Of a DNA stretch of 64,000 nucleotides, positions 53,301 to 59,603 are shown piece by piece. The DNA comes from Gymnogyps californianus (lineage: Eukaryota; Chordata; Aves; Accipitriformes; Cathartidae): the NCBI RefSeq assembly GCF_018139145.2, contig NW_026114224.1:1488001-1552000 (forward strand). Direction: 5' to 3'. The first letter of the stretch is position 1. Every line of letters begins with the position of its first letter. The notes beneath the pieces were generated by a model. That model saw nothing but the letters and a program-made list of their open reading frames with translations. It had not been told where the DNA came from and did no database searches. The position numbers and the translations under genes are program-made.

Positions 53301-54695
53301 GGTAAATAATTTTTTTCCCTTTTAACAGCTGGAATTTCCAGTGTTCCAACTTGTGCCATTGTCTGAGAAGAGCCTGGCTTCACCTTTTCTATACCCTTTC
53401 ATGAGGTATCTGAATAGAAGATATGACCTTGCCTTGCCTTCTTAGGGCTGAACAAATCCAGTTCCCTCAGCCACCACTCATTCATCCTGTGCTCCAGCCT
53501 CTCAACCATCTTTGCAGCTCTTCACTGGACTTGCTCCCATCTGCCAATGTCTGTCTTGTGCTAGGGAACCCAAAACTGGGCAGAGTACTCCACTGCTGTC
53601 TTGCAAATGCCAAAAAAGGGGAAACCACCACTTCTGTCAACCTGCTCACTATATTCCTGCAGCCTTACTTGTTATAAAACAAAAACAAATTCAACTTCAT
53701 CTGTTGAAAGTCACTTTCTAAATCCACACATTAACATGAATCACCACTATGCAAAGTGCTGCAATGCAAGGAGATAAGGGCTTGAGCTCACATAATTAAT
53801 ACTGTACAAAACAGAACAGGAGCCCCTCCATGTTAAAGATCAGTCTAGAAAACAATAAGACACAATTTCCCAGGGGAGCACCTCTAGACTGATGCACTCG
53901 GCCAGCAGAGAACTGAGGCAATTCTTGAATTGAGTCCAATTTTGAGAAGTACCTGACAAGAGAATAATGAGTTGCCAGGAGCAGAGACGTTTTGCACTCT
54001 CTGTAACATGGACAAGCATAGAACTTAACTGCTCTGCTGCTGAGAATCAAGACAACGGGGTAAGAGCTTAATTTCAATCTTGCAGATGCTCAAAATAATT
54101 TCAGTCTGCTGGTGGACGGCCATCTTCATTTCACTTTGTGAAGACACTGCACAAGAAGTTTAGGATTTTGTGACTTGCAGATATGCTGAATCATGCTGTA
54201 GAACGCAGCACGCATCTAACGAAGCTTTTCCCACCCACTCAAGTTCCTCTATCGACCAGAAATCTTCTAGCATCATGAGGCTGGCATATGGAAGAGCTGA
54301 GATCTGAGGACACTGAGGTCACAGGACAGAAATCCTGACACAGGCATAGGCATAGAATTCCTCACTGATGGGAAATGTTGCTGAAGAACACAAAGCTCCT
54401 TTAGAGACAAGAATACAGGAACAACTTAATGCTGCGCTGGATTACTGAGCAATTAAAGCGAGATATCAAACATACTCTTCCAAAATAGACCATGATTTTC
54501 CCCCCATCTTTTCACAGTTTTTACTGACTTAGGGAAGAAATGCATATCATTACATGCTCACTTTCAACTCAAAGAAGATTATATAGTAGCACGTACCTGT
54601 ACTACTTGTTTCTGCGGTTGTGTTGGCTGTGTGGTTGAAATTTGCGTTTTGTCCCGAGTGCCCCGGGTACGTTCACTGCCCACTGAAGTCATCAT
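10..54695 (-). CDS. UBAP2: UBAP2, ubiquitin-associated protein 2 (partial gene, 19 coding exons; C-terminus off the left edge)
   Basis: Nineteen minus-strand exons join in frame to 814 codons (2442 nt) with GT donors and AG acceptors at every internal junction. Product order: tandem-Met start; UBA domain at about residues 47-90 (ends NILLEG); RG-rich stretch about 125-185; [15 protein letters not shown] around 228-244; S/T/Q-rich linkers; family block [10 protein letters not shown]...FGALEFGSE around 494-523; S/T-rich region; [15 protein letters not shown] near 785. Family members are about 1100 residues, so roughly a quarter lies beyond position 1. UBAP2 rather than the paralogue UBAP2L is chosen from UBAP2-type segments such as LVTLLQKP and [11 protein letters not shown]. 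Known of the family: cytoplasmic ubiquitin-binding, RNA-associated protein linked to stress granules and, for the paralogue, RNA polymerase II degradation. Exon entries give the individual boundaries. Confidence 0.96.
102..1367 (-). other. UBAP2 intron c18-c19
   Basis: No gene or element recognised; the plus-strand open frame at 160-519 has no similarity I know. Confidence 0.85.
1368..1563 (-). CDS. UBAP2: UBAP2 exon c18: S/T-rich segment
   Basis: 196 nt, phase 0 in and 1 out. Acceptor CTCCTTTCTAG, donor GTTTGC (weak). Encodes [20 protein letters not shown], then [20 protein letters not shown], then [25 protein letters not shown]. The SSMNT-NSL-L and TRAAPLV motifs are UBAP2-like. Confidence 0.94.
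1564..2904 (-). other. UBAP2 intron c17-c18
   Basis: No gene or element recognised; a T run lies near 2595-2609. Confidence 0.85.
2905..2971 (-). CDS. UBAP2: UBAP2 exon c17: [11 protein letters not shown] segment
   Basis: 67 nt, phase 2 in and 0 out. Acceptor TTTCTTTCTAG, donor GTAAGT. Encodes (S)[18 protein letters not shown] then TSHA, the expected continuation of c16. Confidence 0.93.
3072..3234. repeat. Long imperfect palindrome with TG/TA core, plus a third arm copy
   Basis: Left arm 3137-3185 and right arm 3186-3234 are inverted: AGTAGGATATTA (3137-3148) pairs perfectly with TAATATCCTACT (3222-3233), GTCTGTA (3161-3167) with TACAGAC (3200-3206), and the centre is GTGTGTGTATATA / TATATACACAC. 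GTAGGATATTAGTTAAAGAA at 3081-3100 is a further direct copy of the arm and matches the right arm's complement even better. TA/CA microsatellite sequence also runs through 3029-3064. Confidence 0.85.
4515..4585 (-). ncRNA. Strongly degraded box C/D snoRNA-like element (copy 4)
   Basis: Minus strand, intron between c16 and c17. D' box CTGA (4552-4549) preceded by the shared guide core TTCCAAGCATAT. C-like GATGATT at 4577-4571 (18 nt spacing) and a D-like CTGC at 4524-4521. No convincing closing stem. Included because guide core and spacing match the other three copies; probably nonfunctional. Confidence 0.35.
5494..5677 (-). CDS. UBAP2: UBAP2 exon c16: S/P/T-rich segment
   Basis: 184 nt, phase 1 in and 2 out. 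Acceptor AACTCATTGCAG, donor GTACAA (weak at +5). Encodes (T)[19 protein letters not shown], then [20 protein letters not shown], then [21 protein letters not shown]. The QHT...SSSLSQLSS pattern matches the UBAP2 low-complexity region. A longer ORF in another frame covers the same bases and is a shadow. Confidence 0.93.
6600..6672 (-). ncRNA. Degraded box C/D snoRNA-like element (copy 3)
   Basis: Minus strand, intron between c15 and c16. C-like box GTGATAC (6665-6659), 19 nt, D' box CTGA (6639-6636), 25 nt, D-like CTGT (6610-6607). Guide before D' TAACTTCCAAGCGTATAT. The box spacing matches copies 1 and 2, and GTGAA/TTCAC can close a terminal stem, but both the C and D boxes depart from consensus, so it may be a pseudogene copy. 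Confidence 0.45.
8796..9493 (+). mobile_element. Solo LTR (TGTCCTGG family), inserted inside the outer LTR
   Basis: Starts TGTCCTGGTTTCGGCTGGGA and ends TTAAACCACGACA, with perfect target-site duplication ACAGT (8791-8795 and 9494-9498). The outer LTR resumes directly after the second ACAGT. Very similar to the LTR at 59604-60207, so from a young subfamily. TATATAAAC at 9133 and ATTAAA near 9349 are the likely TATA box and polyadenylation signal. A tRNA-like insert sits at 9060-9132. Overlapping ORFs inside are chance frames. Confidence 0.93.
9060..9132 (+). pseudogene. tRNA-Ile(AAU)-like insertion inside the LTR
   Basis: Reads GGTTAGCTCAGTTGGTTAGA (D arm), then GCGTGGTGCTAATAACGC (anticodon arm, anticodon AAT), then GGTCGCGGGTTCGATCCCC (T arm with intact B box GGTTCGATCC). 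The other four LTR copies of this family run straight from CCAG/CAG into TATATAAAC, so this 73-nt block is an insertion; CCAG occurs on both sides (9056-9059, 9129-9132). The acceptor stem is lost on both sides and the 3' side of the anticodon stem has changes, so it is not a normal tRNA gene. The A and B boxes could still bind TFIIIC. Confidence 0.85.
10185..10224 (-). CDS. UBAP2: UBAP2 exon c15: 40-nt microexon (NGH...TLD)
   Basis: 40 nt, phase 0 in and 1 out. Strong acceptor TCTCCTTTGTTTACAG and donor GTAAGT. Encodes [13 protein letters not shown] plus one base of Thr. The family usually has NGHGGGRSQQTLD here (from memory), so this copy is diverged at several positions. It was found because c14 ends in phase 0 while c16 starts in phase 1, which demands an exon of 3n+1 nt. 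A nested LTR block ends 79 nt beyond its donor. Confidence 0.88.
10225..11409 (-). other. UBAP2 intron c14-c15
   Basis: About 1.2 kb without recognised elements. Confidence 0.85.
11410..11620 (-). CDS. UBAP2: UBAP2 exon c14: S/T-rich segment
   Basis: 211 nt, phase 2 in and 0 out, about residues 551-621. Acceptor CTTTTTCCAG. Encodes (N)[20 protein letters not shown], then [20 protein letters not shown], then [18 protein letters not shown] and ESTPVAVT. The donor is GTTAGT, a weaker site (T at +3); the frame also stays open for a few codons past it. Confidence 0.92.
11621..12725 (-). other. UBAP2 intron c13-c14
   Basis: No gene or element recognised. Confidence 0.85.
12726..12898 (-). CDS. 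UBAP2: UBAP2 exon c13: conserved UBAP2-family block
   Basis: 173 nt, phase 0 in and 2 out, about residues 494-550. Encodes [20 protein letters not shown] then [20 protein letters not shown] and so on to SLYSKSV. The first part is the short conserved domain (formerly DUF3697, UBAP2/protein lingerer). The acceptor is the less usual TTTAAG. Two donors lie 5 nt apart: only the second (GTATGT after 12726) keeps the frame into c14; the first (GTAAAG) would place TGA at the join. Confidence 0.93.
13208..13290 (-). ncRNA. Box C/D snoRNA, SNORD121-like (copy 1, intact boxes)
   Basis: On the minus strand in the intron between c12 and c13, sense to the host gene. Terminal stem CCAAAAT (13289-13283) pairs with ATTTTGG (13215-13209). 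C box GTGATGT (13279-13273), 20 nt, D' box CTGA (13252-13249), 26 nt, D box CTGA (13222-13219). The guide before D' reads TTTTCCAAGCACATAT. Known: human UBAP2 introns host SNORD121A and SNORD121B; the assignment to that family is inference from position and architecture. Expected role: guide for 2'-O-methylation; I do not know the target base. Confidence 0.75.
13379..13978 (-). mobile_element. CR1 LINE, 5'-truncated (3' end of ORF2)
   Basis: The plus strand reads the reverse complement of CR1: the 3' terminal ATTCTATG-like repeat is at 13379-13400 and the element runs leftmost = 3' end. The minus strand 13525-13959 is an open remnant of the ORF2 C-terminus ([20 protein letters not shown] and [14 protein letters not shown]), the part beyond the reverse-transcriptase core. 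5' truncation near 13978 removes the rest. Same orientation as UBAP2. Fairly young, since about 145 codons remain open. Confidence 0.93.
14029..14303 (-). CDS. UBAP2: UBAP2 exon c12: P/Q-rich segment and basic KRR motif
   Basis: 275 nt, phase 1 in and 0 out, about residues 402-493; the largest coding exon here. Acceptor ATGCTGACCAG, donor GTGGGT. Contains [15 protein letters not shown], a Q run (QRQQQQTQ), VPPPGLESF, and a basic end [15 protein letters not shown] that leads into the conserved block of c13. A CR1 copy ends about 50 nt downstream of its donor. Confidence 0.95.
14304..15778 (-). other. UBAP2 intron c11-c12
   Basis: Nothing recognised apart from a short CA run near 15067-15078. 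Confidence 0.85.
15779..15992 (-). CDS. UBAP2: UBAP2 exon c11: GFGEL / S-T-rich segment
   Basis: 214 nt, phase 0 in and 1 out, about residues 331-401. Acceptor CTTTTGGTAG, donor GTAAGT. Begins [20 protein letters not shown], continues [20 protein letters not shown], and ends in a T/S run and [34 protein letters not shown] and SSWDL are conserved family motifs. Confidence 0.95.
16283..16356 (-). ncRNA. Box C/D snoRNA, SNORD121-like (copy 2, intact boxes)
   Basis: Minus strand, intron between c10 and c11. C box ATGATGT (16349-16343), 19 nt, D' box CTGA (16323-16320), 27 nt, D box CTGA (16292-16289). The guide before D' reads TTATTTCCAAGCATATAT. It shares about 90 bp of recognisable similarity with the copy at 13208-13290, including TATAAACAAG on the plus strand beyond the C box. 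The closing stem is weaker than in copy 1. A second CTGA (16302-16299) could serve as an alternative D box. Confidence 0.65.
16680..16869 (-). CDS. UBAP2: UBAP2 exon c10: LVTLLQKP / [10 protein letters not shown] segment
   Basis: 190 nt, phase 2 in and 0 out. Acceptor TTTCTTACAG, donor GTAAAA. Encodes (S)[39 protein letters not shown], and [24 protein letters not shown]. Residues about 267-330. LLQKP and QALVFTNSQ distinguish UBAP2 from UBAP2L. Confidence 0.95.
16870..18695 (-). other. UBAP2 intron c9-c10
   Basis: No element or gene recognised. An A/C-rich low-complexity stretch lies near 17709-17770. Confidence 0.85.
18696..18763 (-). CDS. UBAP2: UBAP2 exon c9: [10 protein letters not shown] segment
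   Basis: 68 nt, phase 0 in and 2 out. Acceptor CTTTTTCAG, donor GTAAGC. Encodes [20 protein letters not shown] then GQ(S). ETK-[VI]-FTAS directly after EDWNED is diagnostic of the family. It has no long ORF of its own and was found by similarity. Confidence 0.95.
20818..20881 (+). mobile_element. CR1 LINE 3'-end fragment
   Basis: GGGGGTTGGAACTACATGGT, then GGTCCCTTCCAACCCAAACC and ATTCTATGATT: the sense-strand 3' end of CR1. About 64 bp remain. Confidence 0.85.
21195..21787 (+). mobile_element. Solo LTR (TGTCCTGG family), older copy
   Basis: Starts TGTGCTGGTTTTGGCTGGGG and ends TTAAACCATGACA; CAAC flanks both ends (21191-21194 and 21788-21791), consistent with a 5-bp duplication that lost a base. 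Divergent from the 8796 and 59604 copies (TTAATTTTC subfamily), with the TATA box decayed to CATACAAAG. Lies in the c8-c9 intron. Confidence 0.88.
24953..25005 (-). CDS. UBAP2: UBAP2 exon c8: AWKNSIEEW / EDWNED block
   Basis: 53 nt, phase 1 in and 0 out. Acceptor TTACAATAG, donor GTAAGT. Encodes [18 protein letters not shown], a Trp- and acid-rich motif shared by UBAP2 and UBAP2L. Ends at residue 244. Confidence 0.95.
29213..29560. repeat. Diverged local duplication
   Basis: AGCAAAAAGGTACTTAGCAC (about 29218) and AGCAAAAATGCACTTGGCAT (about 29480) begin two similar stretches that both run through AACTAGT..ACTTT.AATTTCCACCAA about 60 nt later. Most differences are transitions. Weaker similarity continues to the right toward the candidate exon at 29598-29673 and its counterpart near 29340-29410. 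No known family recognised. Confidence 0.65.
29598..29673 (-). other. Candidate optional or decayed UBAP2 exon between c7 and c8
   Basis: A 76-nt segment with a strong acceptor (TTCCTTCTTGTAG) and a GTAAGA donor is open in the incoming phase 1 and reads (G)[17 protein letters not shown] and onward LVWLNRSP. From memory, the mammalian UBAP2 exon at this place contains LSNKSSYGLK, and the five residues SNKSS fall at the same distance from the exon start. However, 76 is not a multiple of 3, so splicing GTAAGA to c8 would shift the frame to an early stop. In-frame donors exist inside (for example GTAGCT after 48 nt) but are weak. c7 and c8 already join in frame without it. Either a cassette exon with another donor, or one decaying in this lineage. 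Confidence 0.4.
31405..31508 (-). CDS. UBAP2: UBAP2 exon c7: GTFNPADY segment
   Basis: 104 nt, phase 2 in and 1 out. Acceptor AAACTCTAG, donor GTAAGA. Encodes [18 protein letters not shown], then [25 protein letters not shown] directly after RFSAQGM is the family signature; the acidic ADDGT end matches both UBAP2 and UBAP2L. Confidence 0.93.
31509..32649 (-). other. UBAP2 intron c6-c7
   Basis: Nothing recognised except an A-rich stretch near 31729-31741. Confidence 0.85.
32650..32704 (-). CDS. UBAP2: UBAP2 exon c6: second RG block
   Basis: 55 nt, phase 1 in and 2 out. Acceptor TTCTCTCCTAG, donor GTAAGA. Encodes [18 protein letters not shown], an uninterrupted RG/FGRG run followed by the conserved RFSAQGMG turn. 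Too short and in the wrong frame to be seen as a long ORF; found by extending the c5 phase. Confidence 0.93.
32705..41557 (-). other. UBAP2 intron c5-c6 (8.9 kb)
   Basis: The largest complete intron in the window. Holds the ancient CR1/L3-like fragment (38195-38850) and an A18 run (37577). No other element recognised. Confidence 0.85.
38195..38850 (-). mobile_element. Ancient CR1/L3-type LINE fragment
   Basis: Weak but ordered similarity to old amniote CR1/L3 elements read antisense: AATCAAGTCCAAAAGTTCAT and CTATCCCATTATCAG near 38200, GAACCACCTCC...TTTTGAACCTGTAACCTACT near 38510-38545, then ACAGATCTCTACCATACACC followed by CTCAGCC, CTAGCTCTACCGCATCC and AGAACCAGACCTGCACTTA. Many indels. 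Based on remembered consensus order only. Confidence 0.5.
41558..41635 (-). CDS. UBAP2: UBAP2 exon c5: linker between RG blocks
   Basis: 78 nt, phase 1 in and 1 out. Acceptor CTCTCCACAG, donor GTGAGA. Encodes (F)[19 protein letters not shown] followed by KRGRGR. Matches the UBAP2 segment between the two RG-rich blocks. Confidence 0.94.
41636..43428 (-). other. UBAP2 intron c4-c5
   Basis: Nothing recognised beyond a T/G homopolymer stretch near 41880-41898. Confidence 0.85.
43429..43582 (-). CDS. UBAP2: UBAP2 exon c4: charged linker and first RG-rich block
   Basis: 154 nt, residues 97-147 plus 1 nt. Acceptor CCCAAATAG, donor GTACGT. Encodes [18 protein letters not shown], then an E/K/R-rich stretch ([13 protein letters not shown]), then [19 protein letters not shown]. 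The SWETVG motif and the RGG/RG repeats that follow are typical of UBAP2 proteins; RG repeats in this family are RNA-binding and arginine-methylated. The last nucleotide pairs with the next exon to give Phe (RGREF). Confidence 0.94.
43583..47479 (-). other. UBAP2 intron c3-c4
   Basis: About 3.9 kb in which I see no gene or element, apart from a short G10 run near 44040. Confidence 0.85.
47480..47590 (-). CDS. UBAP2: UBAP2 exon c3: UBA domain core
   Basis: 111 nt, residues 60-96, phase 0 in and out. Acceptor TACTGCCAG, donor GTAAGG. Encodes [20 protein letters not shown], then [17 protein letters not shown]: a UBA three-helix bundle with the MEVTG loop and the C-terminal [14 protein letters not shown] helices that bind ubiquitin. 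The most strongly conserved piece of the protein and the best single proof of the gene's identity. Confidence 0.98.
48782..48809. repeat. Perfect 12-bp inverted repeat
   Basis: TCAATTCACCTT (48782-48793), loop TAAG, AAGGTGAATTGA (48798-48809). Directly next to a tandem repeat at 48811-48870 and a 14-T run. Confidence 0.85.
48811..48870. repeat. Two-copy 30-bp tandem repeat
   Basis: ATGATTAGATTTTTACTTTT occurs at 48821-48840 and again at 48851-48870, each preceded by a TAGATT-starting 10-mer; period exactly 30 bp. Confidence 0.9.
49286..49363 (-). CDS. UBAP2: UBAP2 exon c2: start of UBA domain
   Basis: 78 nt, residues 34-59, phase 0 in and out. Acceptor TTTTTCAG, donor GTATGT. Encodes [20 protein letters not shown] followed by EDKVKQ, the conserved helix leading into the UBA fold of UBAP2/UBAP2L. 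Confidence 0.96.
50058..50658 (+). mobile_element. Solo LTR (TGTCCTGG family) with a 38-G run
   Basis: TGTCCTGGTTTCGGCTGGGA to CCACAACA, perfect target-site duplication CTGCC (50053-50057 and 50659-50663). TATATAAAC at about 50321, ATTAAA near 50532. The G-rich segment after the TATA box is expanded to 38 consecutive G (50346-50383). Confidence 0.92.
50346..50383 (+). repeat. Homopolymer G (38 nt)
   Basis: 38 uninterrupted G within the LTR at 50058-50658, 3' of its TATA box. The length may be inexact because such runs sequence poorly. Confidence 0.9.
51655..52242 (+). mobile_element. Solo LTR (TGTCCTGG family)
   Basis: TGTCCTGGTTTCTGCTAGGA to TTAAACCACGACA. Flanks ACCGG (51650-51654) and ACCAG (52243-52247) are a target-site duplication with one mutation. 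Older subfamily (TAATTTTCTTCC). TATATAAAC near 51928. Lies 996 bp from the LTR at 50058 in the same orientation. Confidence 0.9.
53161..53668 (-). mobile_element. CR1 LINE fragment, old
   Basis: Reverse-complement CR1 pattern: GAATCACATAGGTTGGAAAG at the 3' end (53166 on), then diverged sequence, then CAGTTCCCTCAGCCACCACT and CTTGTGCTAGGGAACCCAAA, which match the 3' part of CR1 ORF2 read antisense. No open frame survives. Same orientation as UBAP2. Confidence 0.8.
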
Positions 54696-54736
54696 ATACC
54701 GTATATACAAAACAATGTATGTACAAAATAGAAAAT
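54597..54736 (-). CDS. UBAP2: UBAP2 exon c1: 5'UTR end and start codon
   Basis: Acceptor at 54737-54739 (CAG after a T-rich tract), 41 nt of 5'UTR, then the start at 54695 and donor GTACGT after 54597. Coding part is 99 nt, residues 1-33, phase 0 out. It opens with two consecutive ATG codons ([12 protein letters not shown]), as in both UBAP2 and UBAP2L, which supports this start even though the frame stays open upstream through the acceptor. It ends [10 protein letters not shown]. Because the exon begins with a splice acceptor, at least one noncoding exon and the promoter lie further right. Confidence 0.95.
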
Positions 54737-57700
54737 CTGAAAGAAAAAAAAAAAAGAGCATGAGTTAATGCAGGGTACTAATACCCAGATAATATACAAA
54801 TGCAGTAGCTTGAACTCTTCCTGCCTTTACCACAAACTCTATACAGAGACTCCCAAGAAAGCAGCTTTAATACACTATTATTGACTTTATCACAGTCTTT
54901 ACAGTAAAGGGAGAAATGCAGTGGATAAAACACATTTTTGTCAGCTGATTGGGATCTGTCTAGATCTGTACTTTCAGATGACATCTAAATCTCACAGCTT
55001 TTCCCAGTTATTTAACATATAGACTTTTCTATCTGCTACTCTGCTGAAATTCCAGCTCCAGCTGTATCACTCCTTAAATTTCTGTAATACCTGCTGTCTT
55101 GTTTTGATGCTTGGAATTTAACCACACTCATACCCACTCAGAACGCTAACACAAAAATCACATTCACAAACCAGGCCGTTCCTTTCCTCCCTATCATTAA
55201 ACTGCTTTCCTGCACATATACGGAGGTCATGGCCAATGCACACTCTACTTCTCACCTCTCATTTATAAGAGAAATGATGATCCTTGCCTTTAAATACAGC
55301 CTCTGTAGCCAGTATTTTATTTTATGTTCTCCCTCATACTTAAAGAAATTATTTACAAAACTACCTATTACCCTGCTTTAAACATACCTTTGTTGTATGG
55401 CAACAAAGAAACCCAAAAGAAAGCTCAACCCCCCCACACACATCATTGCTATCCTGTTTGTGGTAGTCAGCTTTCATTCTCATTCATCCTCTACCATTAA
55501 AATTACTTTGAAACAAGAAATTTATTATTCCCCCTGTGTTTGTACAGCATCTAACACAAGGCTAATTGATGAGTATGGTTTATAGTAGCTATGATAACTG
55601 GAAACAGATCTCTCAACTGGTCAGAACAGTCACGGTCAACTGCCTGGTTTCTGTCCCCATGACACTGGGAAGTAAAACCTGCAAATTTAGGGAACTAAGG
55701 ACAACCTGCAAGTGGTGCACCTGGGCAGAAGGAGATGTGCAAACAAGCAGCAAAGCGCTTTTACTGCAGCCCCAATGCATGAACGTGCCTCCGCACGCAA
55801 CTTATCAGGGCAGCAGCTTTGGTGCAAGCTGGCTATCACTGAGCTCAATGCACAATAATGCTCAGATGAAAAATGAGCAAACTGCTGTGATTGCATGGAC
55901 AAGGATGTGTTCAATACCCAACTGCTCACTAGCATTCACAAGTAATGGGTACTCAACAATTAAATTTGCAATGAGATACTTCAGTTTAAACATCAATTCA
56001 CAATGCTCAGGAGTCTCATCTAGAATTAAAAAGACAATTAACCCCATTATCATCTAAATCTCTTCTTCACTTTAGAAATACATTTTTGTTGGCCAAAATT
56101 GAACCCCGACATTGAATTTCTTTATGTGCTAGTTAAAGCATTCAATAAAGTCTGAGGAGAAAGTATATTTCCATGAACTCTTACATATTTAACAAGAAAA
56201 GGCCTGCCTTTACCAGGAACTGACTGTAGTATGAGCTGAACTGGAACACTGTGTTTCTCCAGCTTTATGAATACATTCACCAAAGCCAATCTGTCTCCCA
56301 GTCTCTTAGTCTAACTTTGTTGTCTTCTAAGCCCCAGAACACACAGGCCTTCAGAGCACTCCACTTGACACCCTAAAAGCCAGATACAGTCAGAACAGAG
56401 GTTATTCAAGCTCGTGACATGTTCTATGGAAAGCAAAATATTAACTAGATGTAGAGATGCTCTGAACAGCAAGTTCAACCTTTGGGTTGTTGTTTTTTTG
56501 TTGTTGTTTTTTAAAGTATCAGTCAGCTCATCATGATTTGAACCTAGCAATGAAAAAAAACCCTGAACAGAGAACATGACAGAGAGCACTAACCTCTCTG
56601 AAAGACAAGCTAATAGTTTCAAATATGATTGTCTGGAATTAGCCCACTGTGATTTAAGATATGCTGAGAAATTATAACTCCACTGGGTCTCAATTTGTTC
56701 ATCATTTCTGAATTAACATCATGTTTACACAGATTCTGGTACCTAGAAATTCTAACATACATTTCAATGCTATTTTCTCTAATTTCACCAAAGCTACTCA
56801 AAATATTGCGATCCATGTTTTGGACACGACAGTGGTACACACATGTTAAAACAAAGAGTTTTCCATTTGTAAAGCACACACTGAACTACAGCCTACACTT
56901 TTGATAGCCAGGCAACTTATGGTTCCTGAGGAGGACTGTGTCTTTTCTCCCTCTCCTAACATATATTTTACAGTGCCTCTGTGTCACAGCTGTTTAAGCC
57001 ATGTTTGTTTTTCAGGATGAAAGGATACTTTAAGGAAAAAGGCATGCACGCAAGCATTTGAAACACTCCTGGGGGATAAAGCAGCACAGCAAAATCAGCC
57101 TGCTGGTGGGAACAGAGCCCAAACAACCTGAACAGTATAACAGGATCTTTAAAGAAGATCCTCATCTTGCTGACCATGCAGCCCATGAGCAGCACAATTT
57201 GGCAACAGGTCCAAAGCAGAAAACCAGCGAAGGTGAGAGCCTCTTCCTGGCAGCGGTATGGACTTGCACTTGCTTCAGACAAGCGTGGAAACACACCCTC
57301 AGTTTGACATTCCCCATCAAGCCAACACAGACACGTTATAATCCATTTCAGACACAATTCAGTCTTCTTAAAAGCACAACTGGCAGCTTGATATAAAGGG
57401 AGCTTTAAAAATAAAGCTATTTTATTCCTCCTTAGTTGGCTCCCACTATCTACAAGTAGTGTTCAGACACAGCAACCAGCCCAGCCCCAGCATGCACGAG
57501 GAGCATCTGAAGGGCCCTGCTCCACTGCCAACAGCGCACTAACCAGGGAAACATCGTACCTCCCTGGCACAGGCATGTCTTCACTGCACCGGGCTGAGGC
57601 TTCACACCCTATCACATCTACTCTTTAGAGTACCGAAGCAGCAGGCAGAAGGGAGGCAGATAGCCACTGCCTTCGAATTACCATAGCGACTACAATTTTG

Positions 57701-58209
57701 AGCATTAAGTGGGATATTACTAATTAATAAGATGGGGCTGAACAAGAACATTTCCTTGCTCACAAAGCAGCTTCTTATTCTCTCCAATTCCTCATATTAA
57801 AGTCTGTTTGGCAGGCTGTTGTCATAGCAATGAGTAGGATATCACAAACTGATGAATTTAATTTTAACTGCAGATCAAATGAGGAAAGAAGATTTGAGAC
57901 TGGGAGGATGACAACTCTTAATTAAAATCTGTTTAATAAAGATCAAAAAAAATATTCAGACAAGCAGATGTTTCAGGTTCCATGTCAGGGTCTGGCTCAG
58001 TGCAAAAGTCCCTCATCAGCAGTTAATATTTGACCTTGTAGACACATTGCAACTCTAGTAAGCAGCCAAAACAGCTGTATTTTGAAGAAAGAGATACACG
58101 TTAAACAAAACAGACCCTCAGAGCACTAGCAGAAAAGGAGGAGAAAGCATTAAAGAAAGAGACTGGACTTCCCAAAACTGTTGTGTAAAGAAGTTTCTTT
58201 CATGACAAT

Positions 58210-58230
58210 AAAAAAAAAAAAAAAAAAAAA
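58210..58230 (+). repeat. Poly-A run (21 nt)
   Basis: Twenty-one A in the 5' intron, unassociated with a recognised element. A similar 18-A run is at 37577-37594. Confidence 0.85.
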
Positions 58231-59603
58231 GGCAGCACAAGATTGCTGTAAACCTTTTTTTCACTGATGTAATCTAGTACCTCCAGAGGAAGGTTGTCTT
58301 TACTTCTACTTTAAAAACAAAAAAAACCTTGATCAGTAGTTAAGAAAATTGTTCACTTCAAGTATGTTTAGCTTCTCAAGTGCTAAGGAATTCAAATTTC
58401 AGCACTTCCTCATAAAGCAAATAAATAGACTTAAAAATGGAAAGCAACAGAGGCATTTAAGAGGAAAATCATCCCAAATCTCAAGGTTTTGTTTGTTTTA
58501 GTGTCTCTGTCTGTACAGCAAGTTTAGCCCAAGGATCTACGCTACAACAGCAGATATAGTATTGTATAATAAGCCATCACCAGACTGGTGATGGAATGGC
58601 AACAATTATTCTAGTTTCCAAAAGCAGTACCCAAGTATTGGTATCTCAACACCCAACTTTCCTAAAGAGATCAAATCCTACTCCCTCCCAAAGTCTCCAT
58701 ACCATAAGTCTTATTCAACATATTTAGTTGGGTTTTTGCTTCGGATTTTAGAAGGAAAAGAGGAAGGCAAAGAATCAAAGAATAATTGAATGCATATCAA
58801 AACAAAAAGCAGGTTTTTAAAGCTATCATAATGCTTTCTTTGATCTTTTGTTCAACTTTCCTTCAGCAAGAAATCTAGTCCTTTTAGACTCAAAGAAGTC
58901 AGAAAAGCTAGATACACACAGAATACAAATTGACTTGACAGGGTGGCAAGCCCCGCAAGACACAGTAAATCTATTCCTGAACTTCCAGGGACAGACTGTG
59001 TACTGCAATACCACCTGACTTTCAAGATTCCTTCTGAAGTTAAATATTCACCTCCATCAGCTGAACAAAACATTTGCAGTTTCAATTCTTTTCCTGAGGC
59101 AGTCTCAAGAAAGTTATTTTCTTGACTCTCTGGACAAGGAGCTGTGATAAAGAACACTGTGCAGAAATCTCTGTGAACACCTTAAAAGTGTGATCGCTTT
59201 TTTTATACTCTAATCACAAAGCTACTCAGTCAAGGATTTCTCACAATGACAGGGCTGGGAAAAGGCTGCAGGACACTGCCTCATGATAGCATGACTACTG
59301 TACATGTATGAGTCTAGATTTTACTGCTACGGCAGTAGCGTGACATGAGCATGAGGAAAAAGAGTGGAGGAAAAACACATGTCTACAAAGCATTGATGCA
59401 ATGCATTTCCCTCAAGTGCTGTTGTCTAAAGAATCTCATCACCTTTATTACTGCTTGAAATGGGAAAAGAGTTTGTAAGAGTCAGATGTTCCTCAGGAGC
59501 AGTGCTGATTACTCAGTGTCTGTACTGCCCCAAGCCAACAATACCGAACCTGAGCTTATGGACCCTGGGAGGATTCATGTCTCATCTTACGGTCTTCTAC
59601 AGT

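Larger units (their letters stand above)
49364..54596 (-). other. UBAP2 intron c1-c2
   Basis: Holds two parallel solo LTRs (50058-50658, 51655-52242) and an old CR1 fragment (53161-53668). The rest is unremarkable. Confidence 0.9.

Noticed and set aside
54165..54200. Fifth snoRNA-like motif (GCAGATATGCTGAATCATG on the plus strand)
   Set aside because: The guide core GCTTGGAA is missing and the box spacing is far too short.
55566..56057. 163-codon plus-strand open frame
   Set aside because: No recognised motif, no splice or promoter context, and composition like the surrounding intron.
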